A stretch of DNA of 64,000 bases from Anodontia alba (taxonomy: Eukaryota > Mollusca > Bivalvia > Lucinida > Lucinidae). The notes below the pieces were generated by a model. The model had not been told where the DNA came from. It searched no databases and was given only the letters and a program-made list of their open reading frames with translations. Shown piece after piece: positions 1-9,499 of the stretch (position 1 is the stretch's first letter; the number at the start of each line of letters is the position of its first letter). A program made the position numbers and the translations under genes. The stretch covers positions 20,980,387 to 21,044,386 of the forward strand of contig OZ024830.1 in the NCBI GenBank assembly GCA_964016985.1, in the 5' to 3' direction.

Positions 1-470
1 AAAATGCCAACTTTTGTTGGCATTTTCATATTTATTAGCAGAGAAAATTTCATGCTCAGCTGAGTTGAGCATGAAAAAGTTCTAAAACCTTTGCGTCTGG
101 TCCCGAGGTTATAAAAATTTTGTTTGCACTCAGCTCAGCTGAGTATGAAATTCGTCCTGCTAATAAATCGCAGATTACCAACAATCGCAAATTTTTCTTA
201 CTAAACACAGCTGAGCATGAAAATTCTCTGCTAACAAATAAGAAAATGCCAACTATTGTTGGCATTTTCATATTTATAATACGGCATTTTCATATTTATT
301 AGCAGAAAAAATAATGTATATTCAGCTGAGTTGAGCTTGAAAAAAGTTTTATAACCTCGAGGCCGGATACAGGTCGCAGATTTTCCCTCATTTTTGACTT
401 TAAGTGTAAAAGAAACGGTAAGGAAATACGATGTCTGAATATTTAATAAGGGGATCGGATACACGTCGCA
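1..470. repeat. Nested inverted-repeat element (TGCCAAC..GTTGGCA core), cut by window start
   Basis: This stretch holds a 20-base palindrome (ATGCCAACTATTGTTGGCAT and variants near 3-24 and 246-268) flanked by mirrored copies of TATTTATTAGCAGA and of the CTCAGCTGAG motif. The nesting of several inverted pairs suggests a hairpin-forming non-autonomous transposon, with more than one copy inserted into or beside another. No coding capacity is visible. The transposon superfamily is unknown. Confidence 0.6.
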
Positions 471-519
471 GATTTTACTCCATTTTTGACGGGGTAGAAA
501 CTTTTATCACTTCCTGATT

Positions 520-690
520 GCTTTCCTTCATGTGAAGTCTCTTCTGAAATGGGGGTCTATTCAAAAAGGAAAGAAATTGCTCAAATTGCTCCCAAGGGGA
601 GCGACTTCTTTCTTTTTAAGCAGACCCCTATTCAGAAGGAAAGCTAAACCATTTTGACAGTTACCTTCCTTGAAAGGGTATCACTTTCCT
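520..690. repeat. Hairpin repeat with GAAAGAA / TTCTTTC arms
   Basis: Two arms, one reading GGGGTCTATTCAAAAAGGAAAG and its near complement ending AGCAGACCCCTATTC, surround a short loop with AGGGGAGC. Similar arms with the same 'GCTCCC..GGGAGC' centre recur near 28700-28820, 30835-30900, 35100-35165 and 37250-37345, so this is a dispersed repeat family. It has no open frame of interest. Confidence 0.5.
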
Positions 691-714
691 AGAACCCAGT
701 CCTGGTCTCGAGGT

Positions 715-905
715 TATAAAACTTCTTTCGTGGTCAACTCAGCTGAGCTTGAACTTTATTCTATTGCAAATTCTTTCTTACTTAACATAACTGAGCATGA
801 AAATTTCTCTGCTAATAAATACGAAAATGCCAACTATTGTTGACATTTTTATATCTATTAGCAGAAAGAAAATCATGTTCAGCTGAGTTGAGCACGTAAA
901 AAAAG
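715..905. repeat. Second copy of the TGCCAAC palindrome element
   Basis: It repeats the order seen at 200-340: an AACTCAGCTGAG motif, TCTGCTAATAAATA, the TGCCAACTATTGTTGACA palindrome, TATTAGCAGAAA, then CAGCTGAGTTGAGCA. The two arms mirror each other. A further scrap of the arm (TTTCATGCTCAGCTGAGTTGA) lies at 1325-1346. Confidence 0.6.
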
Positions 906-1218
906 TTATATAATCCCGGGGCATGGAAAATACCATAATTACCCTGCTTAATAGCCCACATCTATTGTACAAGGATAGTTTTTTATACTGTATATACCAC
1001 AAATATTCAGAAACCTAAACTCATTACTGTACTTATCCTAAAACGTGTCCCTTTGTAATAAGTCCTTTTTTACCAGTTGACGTTTCTAAAACTTATGTAT
1101 TAGTGGTCTGATCAGATGACACGTTCTGTGGCATCTAATTTGGGTCTACACTATTTGATCAGACCTGTCTGTCAGAATACTTAAGATAAATATGACTAAC
1201 GATAGATATGGTACCCAG

Positions 1219-1221
<3 letters not shown>

Positions 1222-1276
<55 letters not shown>
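1222..1276. repeat. (AC)n microsatellite
   Basis: About 27 uninterrupted AC dinucleotides. It produces spurious CVCVCV open frames on the minus strand. Confidence 0.97.
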
Positions 1277-1278
<2 letters not shown>

Positions 1279-1398
1279 AGAGTAGATGATAGAGCCAGTA
1301 TAACCTGACTTCTCAAGAGGACAAATTTCATGCTCAGCTGAGTTGAAACGTCAACCGGTAGCAAACAAGGACTTTGAAAAAGGAGGCTAGCGGCACAC

Positions 1399-1596
1399 TG
1401 TGATATACTGTTGTATGCAGACGACATAGTACTGGTCGCAGCTAAAGAAGAAGACCTTCAGACGTTGCTAAATGAACTGAATGTATGGTGCAGCAACAAC
1501 AAAATAAATATCAATCAGCGGAAATCAAATATTGTACATTTTCGGCCAACTAGTTTTCCAAGAACACAGATCAGTTTTAGGTGTGGGAATAGTTAA
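1399..1596 (+). pseudogene. Fragment of a non-LTR retrotransposon reverse transcriptase
   Basis: The frame reads through the reverse-transcriptase active-site motif LLYADDIVLVA, where the two aspartates bind catalytic metal. The following residues (LQTLLNELNVWC, then the lysine-rich ININQRKSN) match the segment just after motif C of LINE polymerases. Only about 65 residues remain. Nothing before the motif or after residue 61 is recognisable as polymerase, so this is a dead fragment. It differs from the YADD-equivalent of the LINE at 19.5 kb (FADD), so it comes from another LINE family. It cannot encode an enzyme. Confidence 0.85.
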
Positions 1597-1849
1597 GCAA
1601 TATATCTATAGAATAGAATATATTAAGTGACTACAGAATATATTAAGTGACTTGCATATATATAACATAAAGTAACCCTTTTTCTCCTTTGTCACATATC
1701 ATATAATGTACTTTCAAGGAAAGGCTGCATATTTACATTGTTCATCAAAAATATGTTAAAAATATCTCTACTTTAGTATTCATTTCAAATTCATTTAGAT
1801 TGTGAAATAAATGAACCGCGTCATGAGAAAACCTGTTTAAGCCATATGC

Positions 1850-2003
1850 GAACAACAACAACAACAACATACAACAACAAAAACAAAACAACAACAACAA
1901 CGACAACAACAACAACAAAACGAAATAAAAACAAAACAACAACAACAAACAAACAAAACAACAAAAAACAAAACCAAAAAAAAAAACAAAAAAAAAAAAA
2001 AAA
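1850..2003. repeat. CAA-rich and poly(A) low-complexity tract
   Basis: Imperfect CAA/ACA triplets grade into oligo(A) at about 1975-2003. It creates poly-threonine and poly-leucine shadow frames on both strands. About 240 bases before it (1600-1845) show no recognisable feature. Confidence 0.9.
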
Positions 2004-2219
2004 ACGCAGATTAGACCTGCACCTCCGCGCAAATCGATCATCGTCATTATTCGCTGCCTAGATCCTAGATAATACAAATATCCAGTTTCCATATTGGAAA
2101 TTTCAAACTTCTAGTTAGTATCTGTAGATGAGCAAGCTGATTCGAGTCCCACCTGGTAAAAAATCCCAAGACAGGTGTTCTCATGACGTAGCTCAAATAT
2201 TCAAATATTTAACGTGGCG

Positions 2220-2285
2220 TGATAAAGGGATCCGGATTTCCGTCCGTTTGTCCGTCCGTTCGTTCGTCCGTCCGTCAATCCGTCA
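2220..2285 (-). repeat. CCGTCCGT tract, likely tail of a tandem-core element (minus)
   Basis: The run of CCGTCCGT/TCCGTTCG units is the reverse complement of the GGACGGACGG tail seen at the 3' ends of the tandem-core repeats at 10390, 30775, 41268, 44530. It is therefore probably the tail of a truncated member in minus orientation. The adjoining GTGGCGTGATAAAG may be its terminal hairpin arm. Confidence 0.45.
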
Positions 2286-2317
2286 ACATTTGTGTCAACC
2301 CTAACATCGACCCGAAT

Positions 2318-2425
2318 CCCAGTAAGCATTCTACATAAATCTATAGCGGGCCGTTATCGGCCCGTCAGGGTAGCTGACGGGCCGATAACGGCCCGCTATA
2401 GATTTATGTAGAATGCTAGCTGGGA
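2318..2425. repeat. Near-perfect palindrome MITE, copy 1 (GCGGGCCGTTATCGGCCCG arms)
   Basis: Arms of about 45 bases (AGCATTCTACATAAATCTAT, then GCGGGCCGTTATCGGCCCG) mirror each other around a loop of about six bases. The outermost bases CCCAG and CTGGG also pair. GC-rich inner arms stand out against AT-rich surroundings. Copies 2 and 3 are at 6978-7090 and 23149-23255. Confidence 0.85.
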
Positions 2426-3167
2426 TGTTCAAGTTCATTTCCCAAGAACTATAAAGGCTAGTGATGCTTGGTATAAGCTTGCACTAGGGATGACAACTCA
2501 GACAGCAGTATCCATATTTGACCTCGGCTTATAATTCATGATTCACCGACTTTGTAAATTTACGTGGCGCGACATAGCCTTCGGTGGAATTCTTGTTCCG
2601 ATAAGCCGCTCTGCAGTTCAAAGATCGCTCACCTTTTAACGTGTAACTCAAAAAATAGGGTCTAAGATGAAATCAAGGGCAAGTACATTGTCTGATCTGG
2701 TCTACTGCAATTTTATCGGATTTTTATGCCAGACCTAAATATACTGGGTCAACAAAGTCCTTGTACATTAATTTCTCTTTCTCGCCATGAGTGCTGCGGA
2801 CATGGTGGACATTTGTTATATTTCTACTAACTTGGAAACTATCCACCGGGCGTATCCAGTTGAGTTTGTTAATACGACACTAACCATGCTACAAGAGTCG
2901 TTTGAATAGGCACTTGCAAAACTGATAGTCTTTTAAAGTGTGTAGCACTAGGAGCAAGTCTTAAGCAAGTCTACATGCTAAAGAAAATGAACTTGAACTG
3001 CTTCGGATGCGAGAAATTAAGCCACAAAGCAGGATACTGTAATTCGTTCAAATCTGATTTTAAATGCCACGAAATTCTTCTAGCTGCTACGGAGCGCGTA
3101 CCGATTCTCAATGGTTTCCATTGTGTAATGCGGAATTTGACATAACTAATTGTCTTTGAAGAAAGTT
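2426..3167. other. No gene seen
   Basis: There is no open frame of note, no splice-supported exon and no family repeat that I recognise, apart from a short GTGGCGCGACATAG motif near 2564 that resembles the GTGGCGTGATAAAG next to the CCGTCCGT tract. Confidence 0.5.
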
Positions 3168-3169
3168 TG

Positions 3170-3198
<29 letters not shown>
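3168..3198. repeat. Poly(A) run
   Basis: About 30 consecutive A residues. The sequence before it is not recognisable as a retroelement. Confidence 0.95.
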
Positions 3199-3200
<2 letters not shown>

Positions 3201-3397
3201 CGTGCAAGCACAATAATAATAATGCTTTGAATTGACCATATTTATAATGAAACGGGAGACAATCGGAGATTTTAAAGAATTTAAGCTCCTTCTTCGAAGT
3301 CGAAATATACGATGTTTGACATTTAACTGTTGTTGTCATTGTTTTAAATCCTGGTTTTTAATGAAGGTATTCGATGATGAAATCACTTACATAAATT

Positions 3398-3627
3398 CAT
3401 TCTTTCGTGGAGATTGATCATGAAATGTTTTTTACGGTCATTCTCTCCCTTCTGCTGATTCAAGAAGGGCAGTTGTCAGTTTCTGGCGAAAGAATGTGCA
3501 CAATACTGGTTAACCGCTTAGAGGACTAAGCCTGCCCAGTAAACGTGTGGTTAGGTAAACTGACCCGCGCTCGACATGACCCCATTGGGTTGACTGGGCC
3601 GTAAAACCTCAACACAAACAAACAAAC
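3398..3627 (+). mobile_element. tRNA-derived SINE, family S, head missing
   Basis: The body begins at ATTCTTTCGTGGA, where full copies continue straight from their tRNA-like head. It carries the family core (AAGAAGGGCAGTTGTCAGTT, then GGTTAACCGCTTAGAGGACT, then GACATGACCCCATTGGGTTG) and ends in CAACACAAACAAACAAAC, a short CAAA-type tail. The 5' truncation removes the pol III A and B boxes. Related copies are at 25709, 31684, 32739, 36690, 39630 and 47557. Confidence 0.85.
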
Positions 3628-3931
3628 TTACATGAATTATATGCACTCGGTAGGGACAAGTCTCAAAAGAAAAACAAATTCTATGTTAGTCAAATCGTAG
3701 CAGTAAAGCCACATACTGGTCAAAACTATTGATATAAAGCATAAACAGTTGGTACTAAACGCTGCTAGGGTTTAAATTGTCAATTTCTGTCAAGTAAAGT
3801 CCCCAAACTTTTCAAAGAAAAAGGTCAAACTGTACTTTTCGTTTGGGCAAGTAGATCCAAACTTAGTAAAGCTATCTTGCAAGAGTGTAAATCCGTTCAA
3901 AAATTTATTTGGCAGTAGTATGCATGTCCTT

Positions 3932-3932
<1 letters not shown>

Positions 3933-3978
<46 letters not shown>
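3933..3978. repeat. Poly(T) run downstream of the DCXR-like gene
   Basis: About 46 consecutive T residues on the plus strand read as poly(A) on the coding strand of the neighbouring minus-strand gene, roughly 250 bases after its stop codon. It could be a fossil poly(A) tail or a simple repeat. No AATAAA is visible just before it on the minus strand. Confidence 0.9.
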
Positions 3979-3980
<2 letters not shown>

Positions 3981-4226
3981 AAGGATTCGATTAAAATGAA
4001 CATATTGTTTGTTGTTTTGTTGGTTTGCGATCCAGTAAGTCATTGCGAAACAGTCAGTTCAATTAATTACATTTTTTCTATATGTTGTACAAATTAAAAC
4101 CAGTATCTGTTTTAAATGCCCTTTCTCTTATGAGATAATAAAAAGGAAAACGACTTGATTTCATAAAAAAAAAAAAAAAAACAAGAAACAAAAAAAACAT
4201 AATAGGACTTGAGAGAGCACTACATC

Positions 4227-4967
4227 TTAAACTGGCACGTAACACGAATGGCCTCCGTCTATGACAAGGTCCGTTCCTGTGATCATCAGTGATTTGTCAC
4301 TAAGGAGAAACATCACACTATCCACAATCTCTTGGACTTCACATACACGTCCAACAGGCATCAAAGAAGCCGCATGCTTGAGTGCCTCTGGGCCGTACTG
4401 ATCGACAACCTCTGTTCGCACTGTACCAGGGCTTATTGTATTCACACGAATTTTATGCATTCCAAGTTCCAACGCAAACATTTTCGTCGCCATATTCAAT
4501 CCTGCTTTAGACACACAGTAGGGCATTAGTCCTTTAAAAGCCCTCTGCTCAACTATGCTTGACATGTTAATTATTGAGCCCCCTTTCTCAGCTTTTATCA
4601 TTTTCTTTCCGACAACTTGCATTAAATTGATCACACCCTTTAGATTGATGTCTAAAATTTGATCTATATCCTCTTTCGGCGTGTCAACAGCATCTGTCAT
4701 GGCTGGAACCACCGCTGCATTGTTAACTAAACCATCCAATACCGCTATGTTATCAACCACATTCCTTGTGGCATCCCAGTCACTCAAGTCCTGGTGTATT
4801 GGTTGAATGTTGGGCTCCTCCTTTAATAAGCTGTCCAAGTTAGCTTTGGTCTTACTCAAAGCATAAACGTTAGCACCCGACTTTGCAAGTGCTATCGCTA
4901 TACCTCGACCGATTCCTCGACCAGATCCCGTCACCAGTATGTTCTTCCCCTCAAACTTGTAACTCAT
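4227..4967 (-). CDS. Short-chain dehydrogenase/reductase, L-xylulose/dicarbonyl reductase (DCXR)-like
   Basis: The 246-residue protein is a classical SDR with an NADP(H)-binding Rossmann fold. It probably reduces alpha-dicarbonyls and L-xylulose (uronate cycle) as a cytosolic enzyme. Visible motifs are TGSGRGIG at residues 13-20 (cofactor loop), a basic SKTK near 39-41 in the position that selects NADPH, NNAA at 82-85, N108, S137, Y150 and K154 (catalytic tetrad with YCVSK), ISPG at 178-181 and a C-terminal IDGG. Human DCXR is 244 residues with its serine, tyrosine and lysine one position lower, so the length fits. The start at 4967 sits directly before the family's usual first strand and has a fair context (CAACAATGA). 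There is no signal peptide. The whole enzyme is in one exon, whereas vertebrate DCXR genes have many introns, so an intronless or retro-derived copy is possible. The exact substrate is inference, because related carbonyl reductases look alike. Confidence 0.9.
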   Translation of the reverse strand: MSYKFEGKNILVTGSGRGIGRGIAIALAKSGANVYALSKTKANLDSLLKEEPNIQPIHQDLSDWDATRNVVDNIAVLDGLVNNAAVVPAMTDAVDTPKEDIDQILDINLKGVINLMQVVGKKMIKAEKGGSIINMSSIVEQRAFKGLMPYCVSKAGLNMATKMFALELGMHKIRVNTISPGTVRTEVVDQYGPEALKHAASLMPVGRVCEVQEIVDSVMFLLSDKSLMITGTDLVIDGGHSCYVPV

Positions 4968-5635
4968 TGTTGATAACCGGTTGACGACTACACGTTTGAA
5001 AAATTAACAAAATACTACGTTTTTTTTTTTTTTAGTTATTTTTGTATTTTTAAAGAAATCATTCAGACGTGACTGTTGTGCTTGGGCAGCCATTTTCGTG
5101 GTATATCATTATTGAATCAAATGTGAATCAGTGTAGGTCAGTGCCCACAGTTAGAAGTACACATGCCCTAAGTTGGAGTACTAATGTACATTGACCAAGC
5201 GTGTATTGTGAATATCACAGAGAAATGTTTTAAAAGATTTGGCACGATGGCGAATCTAGGAATTATAGTTCATTCTAGCTATAATAGTCGCTTGTAGCAG
5301 TCAAACTGTACACGGAAACGTGAATTTTCAGGGTTTTGTTCATAAAAAAATGATATGTCGTGTTGCATTTTGCCTGATTTTGTAAATTTAAAACAAACCT
5401 TTCAACTAACAGAAAAATAGTAAAGATCTATATTCCCGCAGGCCAGTTTATGCGCTGACAGTATAGTGTCATGCTTCTTTGTCTCGTAATTTGGTGCGGA
5501 TAATATACATCAGGCAGACAATATCAGTGTTCATCGCATATATCTGCTTTCTTTTATGAAACCTTCGGAGTAAACATTTCGGATGAGACCTTAAATCGAA
5601 GCCGTCCTCCTATGACAGTAGCTGCTGGTGGGCAT

Positions 5636-5636
<1 letters not shown>
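4968..5636 (-). promoter_or_regulatory. Upstream region of the DCXR-like gene
   Basis: This holds the expected 5' leader and promoter of the minus-strand reductase. No TATA box can be placed with confidence. There is an oligo(T) run at about 5021-5034. No repeat family is recognised in the remaining bases. Confidence 0.3.

Positions 5637-5685
<49 letters not shown>
5637..5685. repeat. (AC)n microsatellite
   Basis: About 24 AC dinucleotides without interruption. Confidence 0.97.
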
Positions 5686-5687
<2 letters not shown>

Positions 5688-6347
5688 CAAGGCGCGCTCT
5701 GAGTAAAATATCCGTACCACAGTAAGACAACAATACAAATTCCATCAGCGCAAAAACTAGGGGCGTATTGCAATGAATCATTGCTACCCATGACATTGGC
5801 AGTAAACTGTAGAAAGAGATATAAGTGACTCGGCAGTTTTTACACAGTCCGGACAATATTTTGGTTAATTGGTTGTCATAGTTATATGAAATACAGGAAG
5901 TATTGCTAGATCCGCTGTCGTATCAAGTCCGTTTATGGGTAAGCGACTGTTTTATTTAACCACATAGGCCGTGTAGACTAAAATATCCCTAAATATTGGA
6001 AGGGTCCATCTCAATATCTCAATATTTTTGGGTGTCTGGTGGATTTTGTCACTTTTATTTAATTTTTAATAGAAATTCATGTAAGCAAATGGTGTAGACC
6101 CTGTTCAGACGCTGTGGTGTCTGATCTGGGTCTGGTATGTTTTCCTAGGGCTAACAAAAGGCACGCCAGGCTCATATGGTTTAGGTACTTGTAAGATTAT
6201 TCGCGGTAACTTTTTTTCACATATAATCGCAAAACATTGTTATTGAGTTCATGAGCTCACGTCTTAGTTCACGAAGCAGCTTTCGTCGCGAATTTAAATT
6301 TCCGCGAATAGGTTTTCAGTCCCAAAATCACGAGTTAAGGAGCGGAT

Positions 6348-6397
6348 CGCAAGATAAACATCACGCAAAAATATTTTTGCGTGATGTTTATTTTGCG
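6348..6397. repeat. Perfect hairpin around CACGCAAAAATATTTTTGCGTG
   Basis: CGCAAGATAAACATCACGCA is mirrored by TGCGTGATGTTTATTTTGCG with almost no loop. Arms of about 24 bases suggest a small MITE or the core of one. The rest of 5690-6660 shows no gene. Confidence 0.7.
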
Positions 6398-6661
6398 ATT
6401 CGCCGAATTTGGTAATGTTACTGTACATTTATTTATTTATTTCCAGTTAAATGTATCGAGCATTAGTTTCACTTCATGAACGTTTCCTTAATACCAGACG
6501 ACTTTTCGGACTGTAGAACTGTCTCGCTACGGGGATTAAAAATTCCAGCATCTCTTCTGGACGTTCTAACATCAGTGTTCATGTTAAGTTTCAAGACAAT
6601 CTAAATGTCGTAGAAAAGACGAGAACTAAGATGTAACAATAATGCTGACGGAGATAGCATA

Positions 6662-6671
6662 TTTATTTTAT
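6662..6671 (-). terminator. Polyadenylation signal pair for the big defensin gene
   Basis: On the minus strand the sequence TAATAAAATAAAT contains overlapping AATAAA hexamers about 35 bases after the stop codon, a good position for 3' end formation of a short 3' UTR. Confidence 0.6.
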
Positions 6672-6702
6672 TACACTATATTTACAATGAACTGTACATC
6701 AT

Positions 6703-6893
6703 TTATTTACCAACCGCCGGTGGGTTCCTTCCTGTGATTTCTCTGTAGACGTAGTCAACCACGCAGCAAGGACAAGCACCTCCGCAGACGTCTTTAAGGT
6801 GCCACAGTGGATACTCATGACTCCAGCAGGTCGGGTCTCGACAGTGTCCTCTGTTGTTGGCGCATGTATTTTGTGGGTAACATTTGTCCTCGG
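6703..6893 (-). CDS. Big defensin, last coding exon (beta-defensin-like domain)
   Basis: After the acceptor AG (6895-6894) this exon carries 62 residues and a stop. It encodes the C-terminal, disulphide-rich domain of a secreted antimicrobial peptide. The family core is plain: CANNRGHC, then PTC, WSHEY, DVC and a terminal CC pair. Spacing from the first core cysteine is x6, x4, x13, x5, then CC. Two cysteines are additional to the usual six: one five residues before the core in KCYPQNTC and one in GGACPCC, making eight. About 19 residues follow the CC pair (through TGRNPPAVGK), longer than I expect for the family. The exon starts in phase 1, matching the donor at 11555. An ATG at 6903 lies in the intron and is not the start. 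The domain is known to bind bacterial surfaces, and its exact targets cannot be read from sequence. Confidence 0.93.
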
Positions 6894-6977
6894 CTATAAC
6901 CATGTCAAGGAAAATTAAAACGTTTAAGCATGCACACGCACGTACAAACGCACAACAGCAGCAGTTTTTAATAACAT

Positions 6978-7090
6978 CTCAGTAAGCATCCTACATAAAT
7001 CTACAGCGGGCTGTTATCGGTCCGTCAGGGTTGGGTAGCAGACGGACCGATAACGGCCGCTATAGATTTATAAAGAATGCTGGTTGGGAT
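6978..7090. repeat. Palindrome MITE, copy 2 (GCGGGCCGTTATCGGCCCG family)
   Basis: CAGTAAGCATCCTACATAAA leads into a GC-rich arm mirrored after the loop GGGTTGGGTAGC. It differs from copy 1 at several bases and has a slightly longer loop. It lies inside the big defensin intron, within 100 bases of the 3' splice site. Confidence 0.8.
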
Positions 7091-7620
7091 TAGATTATTT
7101 ATCAATATATCGTACACTTTGTTTCTATGGTGAAAAGGTGCCTAGTGAAATAAATAGTTGCAGTAGATAACATATTTATTTGGTATGATGAAATACTGCG
7201 ATATTACATGTGATACCTGTTTCTGTGTATTTTTCGGATGTAATGTTAGTTCTTACTAAGAGTTCACATATATAAACAGTCAGCATACACTACCGAACTC
7301 AATATCAATTTCTCTTCACCCACTTACTCCTAGAAAGCGATATTAAAGCTTTAAGAATATATGTCTTGTTCATATAATGGTTAGACGCCTGAAAAACAAA
7401 ACGCAAACAAAACGCAAGCAGTTTTCTTTTTTTTTCCCTTTTTTTTTTATTTTTTTTTTTTTTAGTTGCGTCCACAGTGCCGTTGTGAGTCACCTTTCTT
7501 ACAACTGCATTCTTTGCGATAAAAATAGACACACCATGTTCTTTAAATGTCTTTTTCCGGCTTTATTGCATAATCCCTGGTGAAATAAATCAAAGGTCGT
7601 CTCAAATGAACGGATGACGC

Positions 7621-7893
7621 ACATTATGATAACACGCCTATGCAATATAATGTGATTTTTACGGACTAAACAAATCAGATGAAAAAGTGTGATATTATTT
7701 TTTATTTCCGCTCCACAACTAGATTTTGGATGCTCGTTAGAACCGCCTCATTGAGGCGGTTCTAACAAGCACCCAGAATCTATGTTTGGAACGGAAATGG
7801 AAAAAATGTATACCCTTGTAAACCCCACATTTTCCTTTATAAAGTGGGGTTTACCGGGTTCTTTTCATCGCAAAGACTTGTTAACTTGATGGC
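7621..7893. mobile_element. Degenerate CATTACGAAAAC-type MITE with hairpin core
   Basis: It has the family order: ACACGCCTATGCAATATAAT, a Y-rich arm, the hairpin GTTAGAACCGCC / GGCGGTTCTAAC, TGTATACCC, CCCACATTTTCC.. and the GGGGTTTACCGGG arm. The ends have drifted too far to fix a target-site duplication. It is related to the copies at 11969-12158 and 15321-15603. Confidence 0.7.
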
Positions 7894-8568
7894 AAGTTGA
7901 ATTCCGAGACCAACTGACGTCAGTGGTACCATGGCGTGTGCAAGTCAAAGCGCTCAAGTCAAAACACTCATTATTTAACAGTTTGTCATGTATTATGGAA
8001 GAAATATTTTTGTTTTCAGCGAAGCCTTAAAAGCGAAAATTTAGCGCAAAACAAATTTACAAGTCTGTCCATTGTAACTTCATTGAAACATGCGACTGAC
8101 GTTCGTATGCAATTTCAATTTAACGCATGTTCTAACGCTATATTAATTGAAGACGTGTTCAAAGTGCGGCAACCAAACTTTTTAATGGGTTATTTCTATT
8201 TTATGATCATTTGACTCAACGGTTACTCCAGCGTGATCAGTTCGTTGAAAAATTGAGTAACTTAAATCGGTCATTTTAACATTAATGTTAAACAGAAACT
8301 GTCACATAAAGATGTTAATCTCTTTGATTAGATAACCTTTTTCAACTTTAAAACCTTCAACTTTACTATAAGACCAAATTTCATTTAAGTTAACGTATCC
8401 ATAACGTCAAGCTGCAGGTGTCAAAGAAATTTTCCTTCCGTCAAATTAACAGAATAAAACATAAACTTGCATTTTATGTCAATTTACACATTTCATTTCA
8501 TCTCTATAAAACATAGGAAACGATAATAAAATCCGAGCTAAATTTATGTCGAGCAGTATATTTATATT

Positions 8569-8846
8569 CATTACGAAAACAAGCCTATTCAAACATACTG
8601 AAAATTTTACCAACAAAAACTGAAAATTTTCAGATAAAAATTCAGATTTTTTTTCTTATTTCTGCTCAAAACATAGATTGTGGGTACTCGTTAGAACCGC
8701 CTCGCCGAGGCGGTTCTAACGAGTACCCACAATCTATGTTTTGAGCAGAAATAAGAAAAATAATGTATACCCCTGTAAACCCCAGTTTTACTATATAAAA
8801 GTGGGGTTTAAGGGGGTCAAAATTATATAGGTATGTTTTCGTGATG
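8569..8846. mobile_element. MITE, CATTACGAAAAC terminal repeats and 35-base hairpin core
   Basis: Ends CATTACGAAAACAAGCCTAT and ATAGGTATGTTTTCGTGATG are inverted repeats. Between them are GAAAATTTTCAG, then a perfect palindrome (CATAGATTGTGGGTACTCGT, TAGAACCGCC, mirrored) and a second small inverted pair (CCCCAGTTTTACTATATAAA with TGGGGTTTAAGGG). It has no coding capacity. It lies in the big defensin intron. Sister copies are at 10658, 21581, 23936, 33210 and 44989. Confidence 0.9.
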
Positions 8847-9129
8847 AAATCCATTACTTTTAACACTGAGTTGAGCCATGTAATGAGAAAACATGTTTTA
8901 TGTCATATGCAAACAATAAAGGTGTAGCTCAGCATGGGCATTCGCGCAGTTTGATCAGTACATTTGTTGTTCTCTGGTCTGTTATAGTATAATATATCGA
9001 TTTCTAACTCCAAAATTCCAAGGCTCTAGCTAGCTTCTGTAGATGAGCAGGCCGGTTTGAGTAGCACCTGGCCGCGAACTCTCGGATAAATTTACTTGTG
9101 ACAAAGCTCAACTGTATTGGTGCTGTAAC

Positions 9130-9195
9130 GGACGGAAGGAAATTGGAACAACGATTAAATGGTATCCTCTGCCTTTGGCGGGGATAAAAATACAG
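9130..9195 (+). repeat. Tail of a tandem-core element
   Basis: AACGGACGGAAGGAAATTGG followed by CTGCCTTTGGCGGGGATAAA resembles the GGACGGACGG plus hairpin-tail ending of the element at 10390-10470. The body of this copy is not recognisable. Confidence 0.45.
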
Positions 9196-9499
9196 TGCAA
9201 TAACAAAATATACTATCCAAAAAATAAAAAATAAACGCTGCTACCGGATTGTTTAATTTTAATGTTTTAGTTATCGAGACACGAATTGTAAACATAATTA
9301 TTCAGAAACGTTTTAAATGTCATTTATGGCAGTTCCTAACATTTTACTGATCATTTGTGGCGTTAATTAAAAACTAGTATCAAAATCGATATTAGAAAAT
9401 GTAATTTCCGTTTTATGTCCTACTACTGTCACTACCGCTGGGCTGCGTCACTTATTCTGACAGTCCTAGGGGTCGCCTAAGTTACTGTTAGCATCGGAC

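Noticed and set aside
1146..1427. Frame with long CVCVCV stretch (also 5554-5856)
   Set aside because: A translation of the (AC)n microsatellites, not a protein.
6894..6903. ATG at 6903 as the start of a separate 66-residue cysteine-rich protein
   Set aside because: The acceptor AG and U12 branch site lie over and before this ATG, and the phase joins the signal-peptide exon. It is the end of an intron.
8666..8866. Frames with the recurring phrase [25 protein letters not shown] (also at 24000 and 33400)
   Set aside because: The identical phrase is a reading of the palindromic core of the CATTACGAAAAC MITEs. It occurs wherever the MITE does.
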